Shown: positions 37,949 through 50,243, counted from the stretch's first letter. The stretch: DNA of 64,000 nt from Triticum aestivum (GCF_018294505.1 NC_057797.1:120657116-120721115); one strand, 5' to 3'. Translations and numbers: made by a program. The notes: a model not told the origin generated them from the letters alone.

Positions 37949-40900
37949 ATGTTCCTAGAGAAAATTGTGTTGAAAAATGTTAGTAGCAAAAATGCGGATT
38001 GGATCCGTAATCTGAGGTTTATCCTCATTGCTGCACAGAAGAATTATGTCCTTAATGCACCGCTAGGTGACGGACCTATTGCAGGAGCAGATGCAGACGT
38101 TATGAACGTTTGGCTAGCTTAATATGATGACTACTTGATAGTTTAGTGCACCATGCTTAACGGCTTAGAATCGGGACTTCAAAGACGTTTTTGAACGTCA
38201 TGGACCATATGAGATGTTCCAGGAGTTGAAGTTAATATTTCAAGCAAATACCCGAGTTGAGAGATATGAAGTCTCCAACAAGTTCTATAGCCAAAAGATC
38301 GAGGAGAATAGCTCAACTAGTGAGCATGTGCTCAGATTGTCTGGGTACTACAATCGCTTGAATCAAGTGGGAGTTAATCTTCCAGATAAAATAGTGATTG
38401 ATAGAATTCTCTAGTCACCATCACCAAGTTAGTAGAACTTCATGATGAACTATATTATGCAAGGGATGACGAAAACAACTCCCGAGCTTTTCATGATGAT
38501 GAAATCGATGAAGGTAGAAATCAAGAAAGAGCATCAAATGTTGATGGTAGACACGACCACTAGTTTCAATAAAAGGGCGAAGGGAAGAAGGGGAACTTCA
38601 AGAAGAACATCAAGCAAGTTGCTGCTCAAGTGAAGAAGCCCAAGTCTGGTCCTAAGCCTGAGACTAAGTGATTCTACTGCAAAGGGACTGGTCACTAGAA
38701 GCGGAACCGCCCCAAGTATTTAGCGGATAAGAAGGATGGCAAAGTGAACAAAGGTATATTTGATATACAGATTATTAATGTGTATTTTACTAGTGTTCGT
38801 AGCAACCCCTCGGTATTTGATACTGGTTCAGTTGCTAAGAGTAGTAACTCGAAACGGGAGTTGCAGAATGAACAGAAACTAGTTAAGGGTGAAGTGACGA
38901 TGTGTGTTGGAAGTAGTTCCAAGATTGATATGATCATCATCGCACACTCCCTATACTTTCGGGATTAGTGTTGAACCTAAATAAGTGTTATTTGGTGTTT
39001 GCATTGAGCATGAATATGATTTGATCATGTTTATTGCAATACGGTTATTCATTTAAGTTAGAGAATAATTGTTGTTCTGTTTACATGAATAAAACCTTAT
39101 ATGGTTACACACCCAATGAAAATGGTTCATTGAATCTCGATCATAGTGATACACATAATCATAATATTGAAACCAGAAAATGCAAAGTTAATAATGATAG
39201 TGCAACTTATTCGTGGCACTGCCGTTTAGGTCATATTGGTGTAAAGCGCATGAAGAAACTCCATGCTGATGGGCTTTTGGGATCACTTAATTATGAATCA
39301 GTTGATGCTTGCGAACCATGCCTCATGGGCAAGATGACTAAGACTCTGTTCTTCGGAACAATGGAGCGAGCAACAGATTTGTTGGAAATCATACATACTG
39401 ATGTATGTGGTCCGATGAATATTGAGGCTCGCGACAGGTATCATTATTTTCTGATCTTCACAGATGATTTGAGCAGATATGAGCATGATGAAACACAAGT
39501 CTAAAACATTTGAAAACTTCAAAGAATTTCAGAGTGAAGTGGAGAATCATCGTAACAAAAATAAAAGTTTCTACGATATGATCGCAGAAGTAAAATATTT
39601 GAGTTACGAGTTTGGCCTTCAATTAAAAACAATGTGAAATAGTTTCACTACTCACGCCACCTGGAACACCACAGTGTAATGGTGTGTCCGAACATCATAA
39701 CCGTACTTTATTAGATATGGTGCGATCTATGAGATCTCTTACCGATCTACCACTATCGTTTTGGGGTTATGCATTAAAGACAGCTGCATTCATGTTTAAA
39801 AGGGCACCATCTAAGTCCGTTGAGATGACACAATCTGAACTGTGGTTTGGCAAGAAACCAAAGTTGTCGTTTCTTAAAGTTTGGGATTGTGATGCTTATA
39901 TGAAAAGGTTTCATCCTGATAAGCTCAAATCCAAATCGGAGAAATATGTCTTCATAGGATACCCAAAGGAGACAGTTGGGTACACCTTCTATCACATATC
40001 CGAAGGCAAGACATTCGTTGCTAAGAATGGATCCTTTCTAGAGAAGGAGTTTCTCTTGAAAGAAGTGAGTGGGAGGAAAGTAGAACTTGATGAGGTAACT
40101 GTACCTGCTCCATAATTGGAAAGTAGTTCATCACAGAAATCTGTTCCTGTGACTCCTGCACCAATTAGTGAGGAAGATAATGATGATGATCATGTAACTT
40201 CGGATCAAGTTACTACCGAATCTCGTTAACCAGAGTGAGATCCGCACCAGAGTGGTACGGTAATCCTGTTCTGGAAGTCATGTTACTAGACCATGACGAA
40301 CTTGCAAACTATGAGGAAGCGATGATGAGCCCAGATTCCGCGAAATGGTTTGAGGCCATGAAATTTGAGATATGATCCATGTATGAGAACAAAGTATGGA
40401 CTTTGATGGATTTGCCCGATGATCGGCAAGCCATAGAAAATAAATGGATCTTCAAGAGGAAGATGGACACTGATAGTAGTGTTACTATCTACAAAGCTAG
40501 AATTGTCGCAAAAGTTTTCGACAAGTTCAAGGTGTTGACTACGATGAGAGTATCTCACTCGTATCTATGCTTAAGTCTGTCCGAATCATGTTAGCAATTG
40601 CTGCATTTTATGAAATCTGGCAAATGGATAAACAAAACTACATTCCTTAATGGATTTAAAGAAGAGTTGTATATGATGCAACCAGAAGGTTTTGTCAATC
40701 CTAAAGGTGCTAAACAAGATATGCAAGCTCCAGCGATCCATCTATGGACTGGTGCAAGCATCTCGGAGTTGGAATATACGCTTTGATAAGTTGATCAAAG
40801 CATATAGTTTTATACAGACTTGCGGTGAAGCCTTTATTTACAAGAAAGTGAGTGGGAGCACTACAGCATTTCTGATAAGTATATGTGTATGACATATTGT

Positions 40901-41462
40901 TGATCGGAAATAATGTAGAATTATTCTGCAAAGCATAAAGGAGTGTTTGAAAGGATTTCTTCAAAGAAAGGCCTCGGTGAAGCTGCTTACATATTGAGCA
41001 TCAAGATCTATAGAGATAGATCAAGATGCTTGATAAGTTTTTTCAATGAGTACATACCTTGACAAGATTTTGAAGTAGTTCAAAATGGAACAGTCAAAGA
41101 AAAGAGTTCTTGGCTGTGTTACAAGGTGTGAAATTGAGTAAGACTCAAAGCCCGACCACGGCAGAAGATAGAAAGAGAATGAAAATCATTCCCTATGCCT
41201 CAGCCATAGGTTCTATAAAGTATGCCATGCTGTGTACCAGATCTATTGTATATCCTACACTAATTTTGGCAAGGGAGTACAATAGTGATCTAGGAGTAGA
41301 CCACTGGACAGCGGTCAAAATTATCCTTAGTGGAATAAGGATATATTTCTCGATTATGGACATGACAAAAAGGTTCGTCGTAAAGGGTTACGTCGATGCA
41401 AATTTTGACACTGATCTAGATGACTCTAAGTCTCAATCTGGATACATATTGAAAGTGGGAGC
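37949..41462 (+). pseudogene. Element D degraded gag-pol, part before the C insertion
   Basis: Pieces of the Copia polyprotein lie in the right order. The gag start is MFLEKIVL (37949), with gag at 38214-38414 and zinc-knuckle remains near 38660-38710 where the first Cys codon is a stop. Protease remains are at 38744-38968, with the catalytic-site context reading DTGSVA. Pre-integrase and integrase lie at 39034-39504 (WHCRLGHIGV, HTDVCGPM) and 39684-40115, RT at 40379-40600 and 40598-40890, and the RT C-terminus and RNase H start at 41110-41462. Multiple stops and frameshifts prevent a functional product, but domains are better preserved than in A or B. Confidence 0.88.
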
Positions 41463-43202
41463 TCTTGGAAATATGCCCTAGAGGCAATAATAAAAGTATT
41501 ATTATATTTCAATGTTCATGATAAATGTCTTTTATTCATGCTATAACTGTATTATCCGGAAATCGTAATACACGTGTGAATACTTAGACCACAATATGTC
41601 CCTGGTGAGCCTCTAGTTGACCAGCTCGTTGTGATCAACAGATAGTCATGGTTTCCTGACTATGGACATTGGATGTCGTTGATAACGGGATCACATCATT
41701 AGGAGAATGATGTGATGGACAAGACCCAATCCTAAGCATAGCATAAAAGATCGTGTAGTTCGTTTTGCTAGAGCTTTGCCAATGTCAAGTATCTCTTCCT
41801 TAGACCATGAGATCGTGTAACTCCCGGATACCGTAAGAGTGCCTTGGGTGTATCAAACGTCACAACGTAACTGGGTGACTATAAAGGTGCATTACAGGTA
41901 TCTCCGAAAGTAGCTGTTGGGTTGACACGGATCGAGACTGGGATTTGTCACTCCGTATGACGGAGAGGTATCTCTGGGCCCACTCGGTAATGCATCATCA
42001 TTATGAGCTCAATGTGACCAAGGTGTTGGACACGGGATCATGCATTACGGTACGAGTAAAGTGACTTGCCGGTAACGAGACTGAACAAGGTATTGGGATA
42101 CCGACGATCGAGTCTCGGGCAAGTAACGTACCGATTGACAAAGGGAATTGCATACAGGGTTTGATCGAATCCTCGACATAGTGGTTCATCCGATGACAAC
42201 ATCGAGGAGCATGTGGGAGCCATCATGGGTATCCAGATCCCGCTGTTGGTTATTGACTGAGAGCGTCTCGGTCATGTCTGCATGTCTCCCGAACCCGTAG
42301 GGTCTACACACTTAAGGTTCGGTGACGCTAGGGTTATTAGGAAGACTAGTATGTGACTACCGAATGTTGTTCGGAGTCCCGGATGGGATCCTGGACGTCA
42401 CGAGGAGATCCGGAAGGGTCCGGAAGTAAAGATTTATATATGGGAAGTTGTCAAACGGACACCGGGAAGTTTCGGGGTCATACCGGTATTGTACCGGGGC
42501 CACCGGAAGGGTTCCGGGGGTCCACCGGGAGGGGCCACCCCTCCCGGGGGGCCACATGGGCTGCGTGGGGCAGGGAGCCAGCCCCTGGTGGGCTGGCCGC
42601 ACCCCCCTCCCTTGGGCCCATGCGCCTAGGGTTGAGGGGGAACCCTAGAGGGGGCGCCCCCCTTGACTTGGGGGGCAAGCCACCCTCTCCCCTCTCCCCT
42701 AGGCCGCCGCACCCCCCCCTAGATGGGTTCTAGGGGGCCGGCCCCCTTCTCCCTTCCCCCTATAAATAGAGGGGTGAGGGGAGGGCAGCCGCACCACCCT
42801 CCAAGGCGCAGCCCTCCCCTCCCCAACACCTCTCCTCCTCCGTTGTGTGCTTGGCGAAGCCCTGTCGGAGTACTGCCTCTCCACCATCACCACGCCGTCG
42901 TGCTGCCGGTGGAGCTGTCTTCCTCAACCTCTCCTTCCCCCTTGCTGGATCAAGAAGGAGGAGACGTCTCCCGTCCCGTACGTGTGTTGAACGCGGAGGT
43001 GCTGTCCGTTCAGCACTTGGTCATCGGTGATTCGAATCACGTCGAGTACGACTACATCATCACCTTGCAAGCTTCCGCACGCGATCTACAAGTGGTATGT
43101 AGATGCAAACTCTCTCCCTTGACTCGTTGCTTAGATGAACTCATAGATGGATCTTGGTGAAACCGTAGGAAAAATTTTAATTTTCTGCAACGTTCCCCAA
43201 CA
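41463..43202 (+). repeat. 5' LTR of element C
   Basis: 1740 bp, with its first dinucleotide mutated to TC. It contains the TATAAATA box at 42761-42768 and ends CGTTCCCCAACA. Confidence 0.95.
42761..42768 (+). promoter_or_regulatory. TATA box of the element C 5' LTR
   Basis: TATAAATA follows a C/T-rich tract and precedes GAGGGGTGAGGGG. By analogy with BARE-1 LTRs, this would drive the genomic transcript of the element. The same box is in the 3' LTR at 49797-49804. Confidence 0.7.
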
Positions 43203-43220
43203 GTGGCATCATGAGCTAGG
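43203..43220 (+). other. Primer-binding site of element C
   Basis: GTGGCATCATGAGCTAGG starts directly after the 5' LTR. TGGCATCATGAGC resembles the initiator-methionine tRNA complement (TGGTATCAGAGC) used by plant Copia elements, with differences shared by elements A and B. Confidence 0.75.
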
Positions 43221-44469
43221 TCTATGCGTAGTTCTCTTTGCACGAGTAGAACACAATTTTGTTGTGGGCGTGGATTTTGTCATCTTACTTGCCTCTACTA
43301 GTCTTTTCTTGCTCAACGGTATTGTGGGATGAAGCGGCCCGGACCAACCTTACACGTACGCTTACGTGAGACCGGTTCCACCGACTGACATGCACTAGTT
43401 GCATAAGGTGGCTGGCGGGTGTCTGTCTCTCCCACTTTAGTTGGAGCGGAATCGATGAACAGGGCCCTTATGAAGGGTAAATAGAAGTTGACAAAATCAC
43501 GTTGTGGTGATTCGTAGGTAAGAAAACGTTCTTGCTAGAACCCAATTGCAGCCACGTAAAAGATGCAACAACAATTAGAGGACGTCTAACTTGTTTTTGC
43601 AGCGATTGATCATGTGATGTGATATGGCCAGAAGTTGTGATGAATGATGAATTGTGATGTATGAGATCATGTTCTTTGTAATAGGATTCACGACTTGCAT
43701 GTCGATGAGTATGACAACCGGCAGGAGCCATAGGAGTTGTCTTTATTTTTTGTATGACCTGCGTGTCATTGAATAACGCCATGTAAACTACTTTACTTTA
43801 TTGCTAAACGTTAGTCATAGAAGTAGAAGTAGTCGTTGGCGTGACAACTTCATGAAGACACGATGATGGAGATCATGATGATGGAGATCATGGTGTCAAG
43901 CCGGTGACAAGATGATCATGGAGCCCCGAAGATGAAGATCAATGGAGCTATATGATATTGGCCATATCATGTCACAACTATATAATTGCATGTGATGTTT
44001 ATTATGTTTATGCATCTTGTTTACTTAGGACGACGGTAGTAAATAAGATGATCCCTTATAAAAAATTTCAAGAAGTGTTCTCCCCTAACTGTGCACCGTT
44101 GCTACAGTTCGTCGCTTCTAAGCACCACGTGATGATCGGGTGTGATGGATTCTTACGTTCACATACAACGGGTGTAAGACAGTTTTACACAGCGAAAACA
44201 CTTAGGGTTAACTTGACGAGCCTAGCATGTGCAGACATGGCCTCGGAACACGGAGACCGAAAGGTCGAACACGAATCGTATGGAAGATACGATCAACATG
44301 AGAATGTTCACCGACGATGACTAGTCCGTCTCACGTGATGATCGGACACGGGCTAGTCGACTCGGATCGTGTAACACTTAGATGACTAGAGGGATGTCTA
44401 ATCTAAGTGGGAGTTCATAATTTGATTAGAACTTTATTATCATGAACTTAGTCTAAAACCTTTGCAAAT
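43221..44469 (+). other. Untranslated leader of element C
   Basis: About 1.25 kb with no supportable gene lies between the primer-binding site and the gag start. A frame of 122 codons at 43952-44320 recurs as a shorter version in element A (16506-16745). It most likely reflects shared leader sequence rather than a protein. Confidence 0.75.
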
Positions 44470-47400
44470 ATGTCTTGTAGATCAATGGCCAACGCTAATG
44501 TCAACATGAACTTCAACGCGTTCCTAGAGAAAACCAAGCTGAAAGATGATGGCAGCAACTATACGGACTGGGTCCGGAACCTGAGGATCATCCTCATAGC
44601 TGCCAGGAAACAATATGTCCTAGAAGGACCGCTAGGTGACGCTCCCGTCCCAGAGAACCAAGACATTATGAATGCTTGGCAGTCTCGTGCTGATGATTAC
44701 TCCCTCGTTCAGTGCGGCATGCTTTACAGCTTAGAACCGGGGCTCCAAAAGCGTTTTGAGCACCACGGAGCATATGAGATGTTCGAAGAGCTGAAACTAG
44801 TTTTTCAAGCTCATGCCCGGGTCGAGAGATATGATGTCTCCGACAAGTTCTACAGTTGTAAGATGGAGGAAAACAGTTCTGTCAGTGAGCACATCCTGAA
44901 GATGTCTGGGTTGCACAACCGTATGACCCAGCTGAACATTAACCTCCCAGATGAGGCGGTCATTGACAGAATCCTCCAGTCGCTCCCACCAAGCTACAAG
45001 AGCTTTGTGATGAACTACAACATGCAGGGGATGGAAAAGACCATTCCTGAAGTGTTCTCGATGCTGAAGTCAGCAGAGGCTGAAATCAAGAAAGAACATC
45101 AAGTGTTGATGGTCAATAAGACCACTAAGTTCAAGAAGGGCAAGGGTAAGAAGAACTTCAAGAAGGACGGCAAAGATGTTGCCGCGCCTGGTAAGCCAGT
45201 TACCGGGAAGAAGTCAAAGAATGGACCTAAGCCTGAGACTGAGTGCTTTTATTGCAAGGGGAAGGGTCACTGGAAGCGGAACTGCCCCAAATACTTAGCG
45301 GATAAGAAGGCCGGCAACACCAAAGGTATATTTGATATACATGTGATTGATGTGTACCTTACCAGTACTCGTAGTAACTCCTGGGTATTTGATACCGGTG
45401 CCGTTGCTCATATTTGTAACTCACAGCAGGAGCTGCGGAATAAACGGAGACTGGCGAAGGACGAGGTGACGATGCGCGTCGGGAATGGTTCCAGAGTCGA
45501 TGTGATCGCCGTCGGCACGCTGCCTCTACATTTACCTACGGGATTAGTTTTGAACCTTAATAATTGTTATTTAGTGCCAAGTTTGAGCATGAACATTGTA
45601 TCTGGATCTCGTTTAATACGAGATGGCTACTCATTTAAGTCTGAGAATAATGGTTGTTCGATTTATATGAGAGATATGTTTTATGGTCATGCTCCGATGG
45701 TCAATGGTTTATTCTTAATGAATCTCGAGCGTAATATTACACATGTTCATAGTGTAGATGCCAAAAGATTTAAAGTTGATAACGATAGTCCCACATACTT
45801 GTGGCACTGCCGCCTTGGTCACATTGGTGTCAAGCGCATGAAGAAGCTCCATGCCGATGGACTTTTAGAGTCTCTTGATTATGAATCGTTTGACACGTGC
45901 GAACCATGCCTTTTGGGCAAAATGACCAAGACTCCGTTCTCCGGAACAATGGAGCGAGCAACCAACTTGTTGGAAATCATACATACCGATGTGTGCGGTC
46001 CAATGAGCGTTGAGGCTCGCGGAGGATATCGTTATGTTCTCACTCTCACTGATGACTTGAGTAGATATGGGTATGTCTACTTAATGAAACACAAGTCTGA
46101 GACCTTTGAAAAGTTCAAGGAATTTCAGAATGAGGTAGAGAATCAACGTGACCGAAAGATAAAATTCTTACGATCAGATCGTGGAGGAGAATACTTAAGT
46201 CACGAATTTGGTACACACTTAAGGAAATGTGGAATCGTTTCACAACTCACGCCGCCTGGAACACCTCAGCGAAACGGTGTGTCCGAACGTCGTAATCGCA
46301 CCCTATTGGATATGGTGCGGTCTATGATGTCTCTTACCGATTTACCGCTATCATTTTGGGGATACGCTCTAGAGACAGCTACATTCACTTTAAATAGGGC
46401 ACCGTCTAAATCCGTTGAGACGACACCGTATGAATTATGGTTTGGAAAGAAACCTAAGCTGTCGTTTCTAAAAGTTTGGGGATGCGATGCTTATGTCAAG
46501 AAACTTCAACCTGAAAAGCTCGAACCCAAGTCGGAAAAATGCGTATTCATAGGATACCCTAAGGAAACTGTAGGGTATACCTTCTACTTAAGATCCGAAG
46601 GCAAGATCTTTGTAGCCAAGAACGGATGCTTTCTGGAAAAAGAGTTTCTCTCGAAAGAAGTAAGTGGGAGGAAAGTAGAACTCGATGAAGTACTACCTCT
46701 TGAGCGGGAAAGTGGCGCAGCGCAGGAAACCGTTCCTGTGATGCCCACACCAACTGAAGAGGAAAACAATGATGATGATCAAGGTACTTCGGATCAAGTT
46801 ACTGCTGAACTTCGTAGGTCCACAAGGACACGTTCCGCACCAGAGTGGTACGGCAACCCTGTCCTGGAAATCATGTTGTTAGACAACAATGAACCTTCGA
46901 ACTATGAAGAAGCGATGGCGGGCCCGGATTCCAACAAATGGCTTGAAGCCATGAAATCCGAGATAGAATCCATGTATGAAAACAAAGTATGGACTTTGAC
47001 AGACTTGCCCGATGATCGGCGAGCGATAGAAAACAAATGGATCTTTAAGAAGAAGACGGACGCGGATGGTAATGTTACCATCTATAAGGCTCGACTTGTC
47101 GCTAAGGGTTATCGACAAGTTCAAGGGATTGACTACGACGAGACTTTCTCTCCCGTAGCGAAGCTGAAGTCCGTCCGAATCATGTTAGCAATTGCCGCAT
47201 ACTATGATTATGAGATATGGCAAATGGACGTCAAAACGGCATTCCTTAACGGACATCTTAAGGAAGAACTGTATATGATGCAGCCGGAAGGTTTTGTCGA
47301 TCCTCGGAACGCTAACAAAGTATGCAAGCTCCAGCGATCCATTTATGGACTGGTGCAAGCATCTCGGAGTTGGAACATTCGCTTTGATGAGATGATCAAA

Positions 47401-47859
47401 GCGTTTGGGTTTATGCAGACTTATGGAGAAGCCTGCGTTTACAAGAAAGTGAGTGGGAGCTCTGTAGCATTTCTCATATTATATGTAGATGACATACTCT
47501 TGATGGGAAATAATATAGAATTTCTGGACAGCATTAAGGCCTACTTGAATAAGTGTTTTTCAATGAAGGACCTTGGAGAAGCTGCTTATATATTAGGCAT
47601 CAAGATCTATAGAGATAGATCGAGACGCCTCATAGGTCTTTCACAAAGCACATACCTTGATAAGATTTTGAAGAGGTTCAAAATGGATCAGTCCAAGAAG
47701 GGGTTCTTGCCTATGTTACAAGGTGTGAGATTGAGCTCGGCTCAGTCACCGACCACGGCAAAAGATAAAGAAGAGATGAGTGTCATCCCCTATGCTTCAG
47801 CCATAGGATCTATTATGTATGCCATGCTGTGTACCAGACCCGATGTAACCTTGCCGTAA
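44470..47859 (+). CDS. Copia polyprotein: Gag, protease, integrase, reverse transcriptase (1129 codons, ends at a frameshift)
   Basis: One long frame encodes the virus-like-particle and replication proteins of the element. The second ATG at 44485 (MANANVNMNF) may be the true start. Gag fills about residues 1-250, and a CCHC zinc knuckle CX2CX4HX4C spans 259-272. The protease site DTGA starts at residue 308. Pre-integrase has WHCRLGH near 445. The integrase triad is Asp507, Asp570 and Glu606, with 35 residues between the last two (D,D35E). The reverse transcriptase has Asp920 in MDVKTAFLNG and YVDD at 1005-1008. The order protease-integrase-RT identifies Ty1/Copia. The frame stops at 47857 shortly after CTRPDV because of a one-base loss near 47848-47852. 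RNase H continues in another frame, so this product would lack RNase H. Confidence 0.93.
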   Translation: MSCRSMANANVNMNFNAFLEKTKLKDDGSNYTDWVRNLRIILIAARKQYVLEGPLGDAPVPENQDIMNAWQSRADDYSLVQCGMLYSLEPGLQKRFEHHGAYEMFEELKLVFQAHARVERYDVSDKFYSCKMEENSSVSEHILKMSGLHNRMTQLNINLPDEAVIDRILQSLPPSYKSFVMNYNMQGMEKTIPEVFSMLKSAEAEIKKEHQVLMVNKTTKFKKGKGKKNFKKDGKDVAAPGKPVTGKKSKNGPKPETECFYCKGKGHWKRNCPKYLADKKAGNTKGIFDIHVIDVYLTSTRSNSWVFDTGAVAHICNSQQELRNKRRLAKDEVTMRVGNGSRVDVIAVGTLPLHLPTGLVLNLNNCYLVPSLSMNIVSGSRLIRDGYSFKSENNGCSIYMRDMFYGHAPMVNGLFLMNLERNITHVHSVDAKRFKVDNDSPTYLWHCRLGHIGVKRMKKLHADGLLESLDYESFDTCEPCLLGKMTKTPFSGTMERATNLLEIIHTDVCGPMSVEARGGYRYVLTLTDDLSRYGYVYLMKHKSETFEKFKEFQNEVENQRDRKIKFLRSDRGGEYLSHEFGTHLRKCGIVSQLTPPGTPQRNGVSERRNRTLLDMVRSMMSLTDLPLSFWGYALETATFTLNRAPSKSVETTPYELWFGKKPKLSFLKVWGCDAYVKKLQPEKLEPKSEKCVFIGYPKETVGYTFYLRSEGKIFVAKNGCFLEKEFLSKEVSGRKVELDEVLPLERESGAAQETVPVMPTPTEEENNDDDQGTSDQVTAELRRSTRTRSAPEWYGNPVLEIMLLDNNEPSNYEEAMAGPDSNKWLEAMKSEIESMYENKVWTLTDLPDDRRAIENKWIFKKKTDADGNVTIYKARLVAKGYRQVQGIDYDETFSPVAKLKSVRIMLAIAAYYDYEIWQMDVKTAFLNGHLKEELYMMQPEGFVDPRNANKVCKLQRSIYGLVQASRSWNIRFDEMIKAFGFMQTYGEACVYKKVSGSSVAFLILYVDDILLMGNNIEFLDSIKAYLNKCFSMKDLGEAAYILGIKIYRDRSRRLIGLSQSTYLDKILKRFKMDQSKKGFLPMLQGVRLSSAQSPTTAKDKEEMSVIPYASAIGSIMYAMLCTRPDVTLP

Positions 47860-48464
47860 GTTTGGTAGCAAGATACCAAAGTAATCCCGGCAAGGAACAC
47901 TGGACAGCGGTCAAGAATATCCTAAAGTACCTGAAAAGGACGAAGGACATGTTTCTCGTTTATGGAAGAGACGAAGAGCTCGTCGTAAAGGGTTACGTCG
48001 ACGCTAGCTTCGACTCAGATCTGGATGACTCTAAGTCACAAACCGGATACGTGTATATGTTGAATGGTGGAGCAGTAAGCTGGTGCAGCTGCAAGCAGAG
48101 CGTCGTGGCGGGATCTACGTGTGAAGCGGAGTACATGGCAGCCTCGGAGGCAGCGCATGAAGCGATTTGGGTGAAGGAGTTCATCACCGACCTAGGAGTC
48201 ATACCCAATGCGTCGGGGCCGATCAAACTCTTCTGTGACAACACTGGAGCTATTGCCCTCGCCAAGGAGCCCAGGTTTCACAAGAAGACCAGGCACATCA
48301 AGCGTCGTTTCAACTCCATCCGTGAAAATGTTCAAGATGGAGACATAGAGATTTGCAAAGTGCACACGGATCTGAATGTCGCAGATCCACTGACTAAACC
48401 TCTCTCGCGTGCAAAACATGATCAACACCAGAACTCTATGGGTGTTCGATTCATCACAATGTAA
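47850..48464 (+). pseudogene. Element C RNase H, out of frame with its polyprotein
   Basis: The frame continues directly after the break with LAVSLVARYQ, the end of the RT connection. It then encodes RNase H with VKGYVDASFD, the CEAEYMAASEAAHEA motif, CDNTGAIALA and NVADPLTKPLS, so the acidic catalytic positions are all present. It ends at a natural stop, and the polypurine tract follows 22 bp later. Only the frame shift separates it from the 1129-codon upstream part. A programmed shift is unlikely because it falls inside a conserved domain and leaves no slippery heptamer I can see. Confidence 0.9.
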
Positions 48465-48485
48465 CTAGATTGGTGACTCTAGTGC

Positions 48486-48496
48486 AAGTGGGAGAC
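48486..48496 (+). other. Polypurine tract of element C
   Basis: AAGTGGGAGAC lies directly before the 3' LTR. It is the plus-strand primer of reverse transcription and is identical in elements A and D. Confidence 0.8.
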
Positions 48497-50238
48497 TGTT
48501 GGAAATATGCCCTAGAGGCAATAATAAAAGTATTATTATATTTCAATGTTCATGATAAATGTCTTTTATTCATGCTATAACTGTATTATCCGGAAATCGT
48601 AATACACGTGTGAATACTTAGACCACAATATGTCCCTGGTGAGCCTCTAGTTGACCAGCTCGTTGTGATCAACAGATAGTCATGGTTTCCTGACTATGGA
48701 CATTGGATGTCGTTGATAACGGGATCACATCATTAGGAGAATGATGTGATGGACAAGACCCAATCCTAAGCATAGCATAAAAGATCGTGTAGTTCGTTTT
48801 GCTAGAGCTTTGCCAATGTCAAGTATCTCTTCCTTAGACCATGAGATCGTGTAACTCCCGGATACCGTAAGAGTGCCTTGGGTGTATCAAACGTCACAAC
48901 GTAACTGGGTGACTATAAAGGTGCATTACAGGTATCTCCGAAAGTAGCTGTTGGGTTGACACGGATCGAGACTGGGATTTGTCACTCCGTATGACGGAGA
49001 GGTATCTCTGGGCCCACTCGGTAATGCATCATCATTATGAGCTCAATGTGACCAAGGTGTTGGACACGGGATCATGCATTACGGTACGAGTAAAGTGACT
49101 TGCCGGTAACGAGACTGAACAAGGTATTGGGATACCGACGATCGAGTCTCGGGCAAGTAACGTACCGATTGACAAAGGGAATTGCATACAGGGTTTGATC
49201 GAATCCTCGACATAGTGGTTCATCCGATGACAACATCGAGGAGCATGTGGGAGCCATCATGGGTATCCAGATCCCGCTGTTGGTTATTGACTGAGAGCGT
49301 CTCGGTCATGTCTGCATGTCTCCCGAACCCGTAGGGTCTACACACTTAAGGTTCGGTGACGCTAGGGTTATTAGGAAGACTAGTATGTGACTACCGAATG
49401 TTGTTCGGAGTCCCGGATGGGATCCTGGACGTCACGAGGAGCTCCGGAAGGGTCCGGAAGTAAAGATTTATATATGGGAAGTTGTCAAACGGACACCGGG
49501 AAGTTTCGGGGTCATACCGGTATTGTACCGGGGCCACCGGAAGGGTTCCGGGGGTCCACCGGGAGGGGCCACCCCTCCCGGGGGGCCACATGGGCTGCGT
49601 GGGGCAGGGAGCCAGCCCCTGGTGGGCTGGCCGCACCCCCCTCCCTTGGGCCCATGCGCCTAGGGTTGAGGGGGAACCCTAGAGGGGGCGCCCCCCTTGA
49701 CTTGGGGGGCAAGCCACCCTCTCCCCTCTCCCCTAGGCCGCCGCACCCCCCCCCCTAGATGGGTTCTAGGGGGCCGTCCCCCTTCTCCCTTCCCCCTATA
49801 AATAGAGGGGTGAGGGGAGGGCAGCCGCACCACCCTCCAAGGCGCAGCCCTCCCCTCCCCAACACCTCTCCTTCTCCATTGTGTGCTTGGCGAAGCCCTG
49901 TCGGAGTACTGCCTCTCCACCATCACCACGCCGTCGTGCTGCCGGAGGAGCTGTCTTCCTCAACCTCTCCTTCCCCCTTGCTGGATCAAGAAGGAGGAGA
50001 CGTCTCCCGTCCCGTACGTGTGTTGAACGCGGAGGTGCTGTCCGTTCAGCACTTGGTCATCGGTGATTCGAATCACGTCGAGTACGACTACATCATCACC
50101 TTGCAAGCTTCCGCATGCGATCTACAAGTGGTATGTAGATGCAAACTCTCTCCCTTGACTCGTTGCTTAGATGAACTCATAGATGGATCTTGGTGAAACC
50201 GTAGGAAAAATTTTAATTTTCTGCAACGTTCCCCAACA
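48497..50238 (+). repeat. 3' LTR of element C
   Basis: 1742 bp with intact TG and CA ends, nearly identical to the 5' LTR. Confidence 0.95.
49797..49804 (+). promoter_or_regulatory. TATA box of the element C 3' LTR
   Basis: TATAAATA, identical to the 5' LTR copy. An active 3' LTR could in principle read out into element D sequence. Confidence 0.65.
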
Positions 50239-50243
50239 GGAGC

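Larger units (their letters stand above)
41463..50238 (+). mobile_element. Young Copia retrotransposon C (WIS/BARE-like), nested in D
   Basis: LTRs at 41463-43202 (1740 bp) and 48497-50238 (1742 bp) are nearly identical, with about seven substitutions and a short C-run length difference by hand count. A perfect GGAGC duplication (41458-41462 and 50239-50243) flanks the element. The 5' LTR starts TCTTGG instead of TGTTGG, a mutation of the conserved TG end. The 8.8-kb element carries a primer-binding site, a 1.27-kb leader, one long gag-pol frame broken once, and a polypurine tract. This is the youngest insertion in the window. Confidence 0.97.

Noticed and set aside
42353..42733. 123-126-codon Gly/Pro-rich frame repeated at 49387-49758
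   Set aside because: Same reason: equivalent positions in the two LTRs of element C, with low-complexity composition.
47829..48464. RNase H frame of element C considered as a separate gene or a programmed frameshift
   Set aside because: The break lies inside the conserved end of the RT region. The ATG at 47829 overlaps the upstream frame only by chance, and a simple one-base loss explains it.
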